8,716 nucleotides of DNA from Acidobacteriota bacterium (GTDB taxonomy: Bacteria > Acidobacteriota > Vicinamibacteria > Vicinamibacterales > JAKQTR01), in NCBI GenBank assembly GCA_026393735.1, contig JAPKZP010000487.1, forward strand, positions 1 to 8,716, read 5' to 3'. Within the stretch, counting starts at the first letter, position 1; each line of letters starts with the position of its first letter. The position numbers were made by a program, and so were the translations under genes. This document shows, piece by piece, positions 6,988 through 8,716 of this stretch. The notes beneath the pieces are model-generated. The model was not told the DNA's origin, made no database searches, and was given only the letters and a program-made list of their open reading frames with translations.

Positions 6988-6995
6988 GAGGGGGA
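6988..6995 (+). promoter_or_regulatory. ribosome binding site deciding the pyrE start
   Basis: The purine run from 6987 to 6996 (gagggggag core), directly after the TGA of the S9 peptidase gene, is well placed for GTG 6999. It lies downstream of the other candidate GTG at 6984, so it supports 6999 as the true start. Its position next to the stop codon suggests that pyrE translation may be helped by ribosomes terminating on the upstream gene. Confidence 0.55.
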
Positions 6996-6998
6996 GTC

Positions 6999-7574
6999 GT
7001 GAACGAGGACGAGGTGCTCGGGAGATTCCGGACATCGGGCGCGTTGCTCGAAGGACATTTCCGACTGTCGTCGGGGCTGCATAGCCCGAACTATCTGCAG
7101 TGCGCGCTCGTGCTGCAGCACCCGGCCGACGCGGAGGCGATCGGGCGGGCCCTGGCGGCGGCGCTCCCCGACGTGAAGCCCACGGCGGTGCTCTCGCCGG
7201 CGATCGGTGGGCTCATCATCGGCCACGAGGTCGCGCGTGCGCTGGGGGTCCGCGCGATCTTCGCAGAACGCGCAGACGGCGCCCTCACCCTGCGCCGCGG
7301 ATTCGACCTGACGCCCGAGGACCGTGTCGTCATCGTTGAAGACGTGCTGACGACCGGCTTGTCCACGCGCGAGACGATGGAGGTCGCGCGCCAGCGGGGG
7401 GCGACCGTCGTAGCCGCGGCGTCCATCATCAATCGCAGCGGCAACCGCGCGCCCGTCGACGTGCCGTTCGCGGCGCTGGCGGCGTTCTCGCCGCCGACCT
7501 TTCAGCCCGAGAGTTGCCCGCTGTGCGCGCAGGGATCGCCGGTGACGAAGCCGGGATCGCGACCGGGCCGGTAG
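6999..7574 (+). CDS. pyrE: Orotate phosphoribosyltransferase
   Basis: PyrE converts orotate and PRPP to orotidine 5'-monophosphate in de novo pyrimidine synthesis, in the cytoplasm, usually as a dimer. The 191-residue product fits the family length. It shows 'GALLEGHFRLSSGLHSPNY' (14-32), 'LSPAIGGLIIGHEVA' (65-79), 'FAERADGALTLRRGF' (88-102) and the PRPP-binding loop 'VVIVEDVLTTGLST' (110-123, acidic pair Glu114/Asp115). It ends with the 'CPLCAQGSPVTKPGSR' tail (173-188) common in one bacterial branch of PyrE. In that loop Leu replaces the more usual Gly after 'TTG'. An in-frame GTG at 6984 overlaps the upstream stop (GTGA), but GTG 6999 has the purine-rich site ahead of it and gives the usual N-terminus, so it is preferred. 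The gene follows the S9 peptidase by 11 bases and precedes truA by 32, so the three are probably co-transcribed. Confidence 0.95.
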   Translation: MNEDEVLGRFRTSGALLEGHFRLSSGLHSPNYLQCALVLQHPADAEAIGRALAAALPDVKPTAVLSPAIGGLIIGHEVARALGVRAIFAERADGALTLRRGFDLTPEDRVVIVEDVLTTGLSTRETMEVARQRGATVVAAASIINRSGNRAPVDVPFAALAAFSPPTFQPESCPLCAQGSPVTKPGSRPGR

Positions 7575-7606
7575 GGGGCGGGCCCCGGCGCCTGGACTGA
7601 CCCACG

Positions 7607-8413
7607 ATGTCACGAGTCCTGAAGCTCACGGTGTCCTACGACGGGACGGCCTATGTGGGCTGGCAGCGTCAGTCCAGGGGTGTGTCGATCCAGGGGCTGA
7701 TCGAGGAAGCGCTCGGGCGTCTCGCCGGCGCGCCGGTCGCGATCGCCGGCGCGGGTCGCACGGATGCGGGGGTACATGCGCTCGGCCAGGTCGTGTCGGC
7801 GCCGGTGACGACGGGGCTGGACACCCACACGATCCGACGAGCCCTCAACGCCACGCTGCCGCGGGACATCCGCGTCGTGCGCGTGGAGGACGCGGCACCC
7901 GGATTCCATGCCCGCTACTCCGCCTCCGTGAAGATGTACGAATACCGGCTCTGGGACGGCGACGTGCAGCCGCCCCTCGCACGGGCGTGGAGCTGGCACG
8001 GCCCGCGCGGGCTCGATGTCCAGGTGATGAACCGGGCGGCCTGTGCGCTCGAGGGCACACACGACTTCGGGGCGTTTCAGGGGTCTCGCAGCAGCGTGAA
8101 GACCACGATTCGCACGGTGACGCTGGCGCAGGTCGTCGACGAAGCTGTGCCGCCAGGCGCTGCGACTGTTCCGCTCCTGTCGGGCGAGGAGACTACGCCC
8201 GCGCGGCTGATCGTCTTCCGTATCGAGGCGGACGGGTTCCTCCGGCACATGGTGCGAGCGATGGTCGGCACGCTGGTGGAGGTCGGCCTCCGGCGGCGCG
8301 AGGCGGCCGCGATGACGCGCCTGCTCGACTCCGGCGATCGGTCCGACGCGGGGCCCACGGCACCTGCGAACGGGCTCGTGCTGGTGCGTGTGCGCTATTT
8401 GACACCCGGCTGA
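7607..8413 (+). CDS. truA: tRNA pseudouridine(38-40) synthase TruA
   Basis: TruA isomerises uridine to pseudouridine at positions 38-40 in the anticodon arm of many tRNAs. The 268-residue product is of normal length. Recognisable landmarks are 'VSYDGTAYVGWQRQ' (9-22), 'SIQGLIEEAL' (27-36), the catalytic 'AGRTDAGVHALGQV' (49-62) with nucleophile Asp53, 'FHARYSASVKMYEYRLW' (102-118), 'HDFGAFQGSRSSVKTTIRTV' (151-170) and 'ADGFLRHMVRAMVGTLVEVG' (208-227). The C-terminal 'TAPANGLVLVRVRY' (251-264) is also present. Residues around 177-200 form a slightly long, Pro/Thr-containing loop, a variable region in this family. ATG 7607 gives the exact family N-terminus, although the Shine-Dalgarno sequence is weak. 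It lies 32 bases after pyrE in the same direction. A GC-rich stem directly follows the stop codon, and uppS begins 89 bases later. Confidence 0.96.
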   Translation: MSRVLKLTVSYDGTAYVGWQRQSRGVSIQGLIEEALGRLAGAPVAIAGAGRTDAGVHALGQVVSAPVTTGLDTHTIRRALNATLPRDIRVVRVEDAAPGFHARYSASVKMYEYRLWDGDVQPPLARAWSWHGPRGLDVQVMNRAACALEGTHDFGAFQGSRSSVKTTIRTVTLAQVVDEAVPPGAATVPLLSGEETTPARLIVFRIEADGFLRHMVRAMVGTLVEVGLRRREAAAMTRLLDSGDRSDAGPTAPANGLVLVRVRYLTPG

Positions 8414-8414
8414 T

Positions 8415-8433
8415 CGCGCCCGCGGCCGGCGCG
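8415..8433 (+). terminator. short GC hairpin directly after truA
   Basis: cgcgcc (8415-8420) pairs with ggcgcg (8428-8433) across a 7-base loop, starting 2 bases after the truA stop. There is no U-tract, and in such GC-rich sequence short stems arise easily. It could mark the 3' end of the peptidase-pyrE-truA transcript, but the support is only its position. Confidence 0.25.
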
Positions 8434-8463
8434 CGCCTGTCGTTCTGGCGCCGTCGGGGTGAA

Positions 8464-8478
8464 GTCTGTATCATGAGG
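8464..8478 (+). repeat. 15-base repeat, copy 2, upstream of uppS
   Basis: This is identical to 4566-4580 (gtctgtatcatgagg). It again lies in an intergenic gap just before a plus-strand gene, ending 24 bases before ATG 8503 of uppS. TATCAT (8469-8474) would put a transcription start near 8481 and give uppS a leader of about 20 bases. The ATG within the repeat (8473) is also in frame with uppS and is an alternative start adding ten residues. Confidence 0.45.
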
Positions 8479-8502
8479 GCTTGCGTTCCCCAGGTTACCC
8501 GC

Positions 8503-8716
8503 ATGGCGCTTGAGAAGCTGCTGGCGTCGATACCACCGGGTTCGCCAGACGAGGCGCTGGCGCGACGCGTCAACCCTGCCCGGCTGCCAGCCCACATTGC
8601 CATCATCATGGACGGGAACGGACGCTGGGCCGCCCAGCGTCACCTGCCCCGCGTCAGGGGTCACCAGGCCGGCGTGGATGCCGTCCGGGATTCGGTGGAG
8701 ACCTGCGCGCGCCTGG
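8503..8716 (+). CDS. uppS: Undecaprenyl diphosphate synthase (isoprenyl transferase), 5' part
   Basis: Only the first 71 codons are present before the window ends; the full gene should be about 240-260 codons. The signature 'HIAIIMDGNGRWA' (31-43) contains the catalytic/Mg-binding Asp37, Asn39, Arg41 and Trp42. It is followed by 'LPRVRGHQAGVDAVRDSVETCARL' in pieces (48-71), including His54 of the GH..G motif. This identifies a cis-prenyltransferase. The family condenses isopentenyl diphosphates onto farnesyl diphosphate to make the C55 carrier lipid for peptidoglycan and surface glycans. ATG 8503 gives a 30-residue leader before the core. An in-frame ATG at 8473 would add ten residues but lies inside the 15-base repeat with a promoter-like -10. 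The Shine-Dalgarno sequence before 8503 is weak (cagg, 8491-8494). Confidence 0.93.
   Translation, partial: MALEKLLASIPPGSPDEALARRVNPARLPAHIAIIMDGNGRWAAQRHLPRVRGHQAGVDAVRDSVETCARL

Noticed and set aside
6031..7035. 334-codon minus-strand frame across the end of the peptidase gene and the pyrE start
   Set aside because: It is antisense to the catalytic domain with Ser655/Asp730/His763; no motif and no start signal support it.
7575..7592. GGGG-CGGG-CCCC palindrome between pyrE and truA as a terminator
   Set aside because: The stem is only four pairs with a four-base loop and no U-tract, and the 32-base gap suggests that truA is read through from pyrE.

Overview
This window looks like ordinary chromosome from a GC-rich Gram-negative bacterium. 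An outer-membrane TolC-type protein and two LPS-type glycosyltransferases imply an outer membrane. GTG and TTG starts are common, and nearly every non-coding frame carries long shadow ORFs, as expected at this base composition. A secreted S9 peptidase next to pyrE, truA and uppS, and the style of the proteins, make me favour Acidobacteriota (Vicinamibacteria-like). That placement is an impression from protein character, not a phylogenetic result.

Layout. Left block: a plus-strand gene for a TIGR02757/DUF2400-family protein (41-940) runs tail-to-tail into a minus-strand group, and its last 101 bases overlap the last codons of a family-4 glycosyltransferase (840-1970). Reading leftwards on the minus strand, the order is a TolC-family outer membrane protein (start near 4404), a GC-rich hairpin (2806-2775), a WaaE-like family-2 glycosyltransferase (2757-1975) and, 4 bases later, the family-4 glycosyltransferase. 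The two glycosyltransferases look like a small two-gene unit for building LPS core or another surface glycan. The TolC-like gene has no membrane-fusion or pump partner in view.

Centre: a 186-base divergent intergenic region (4405-4590) separates the TolC-like gene from a rightward block. It holds promoter-like -10 elements, a small hairpin and one copy of a 15-base repeat.

Right block (plus strand): a secreted prolyl-oligopeptidase/DPP-IV-like S9 peptidase (4591-6987); pyrE (orotate phosphoribosyltransferase, 11 bases later); truA (tRNA pseudouridine synthase, 32 bases later); an 89-base gap with a hairpin and the second copy of the 15-base repeat; and the first 71 codons of uppS (undecaprenyl diphosphate synthase), cut by the window edge. 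UppS makes the lipid carrier used for peptidoglycan and many surface glycans, a loose functional link to the glycosyltransferases.

I found no mobile element, CRISPR array, tRNA, rRNA, phage gene or defence system, and nothing that I would call a new biological system. The best second looks are the 15-base repeat placed in front of two genes, the unusual oxyanion-region motif of the S9 peptidase, the DNA-glycosylase-like motif in the DUF2400 protein, and the convergent coding overlap.
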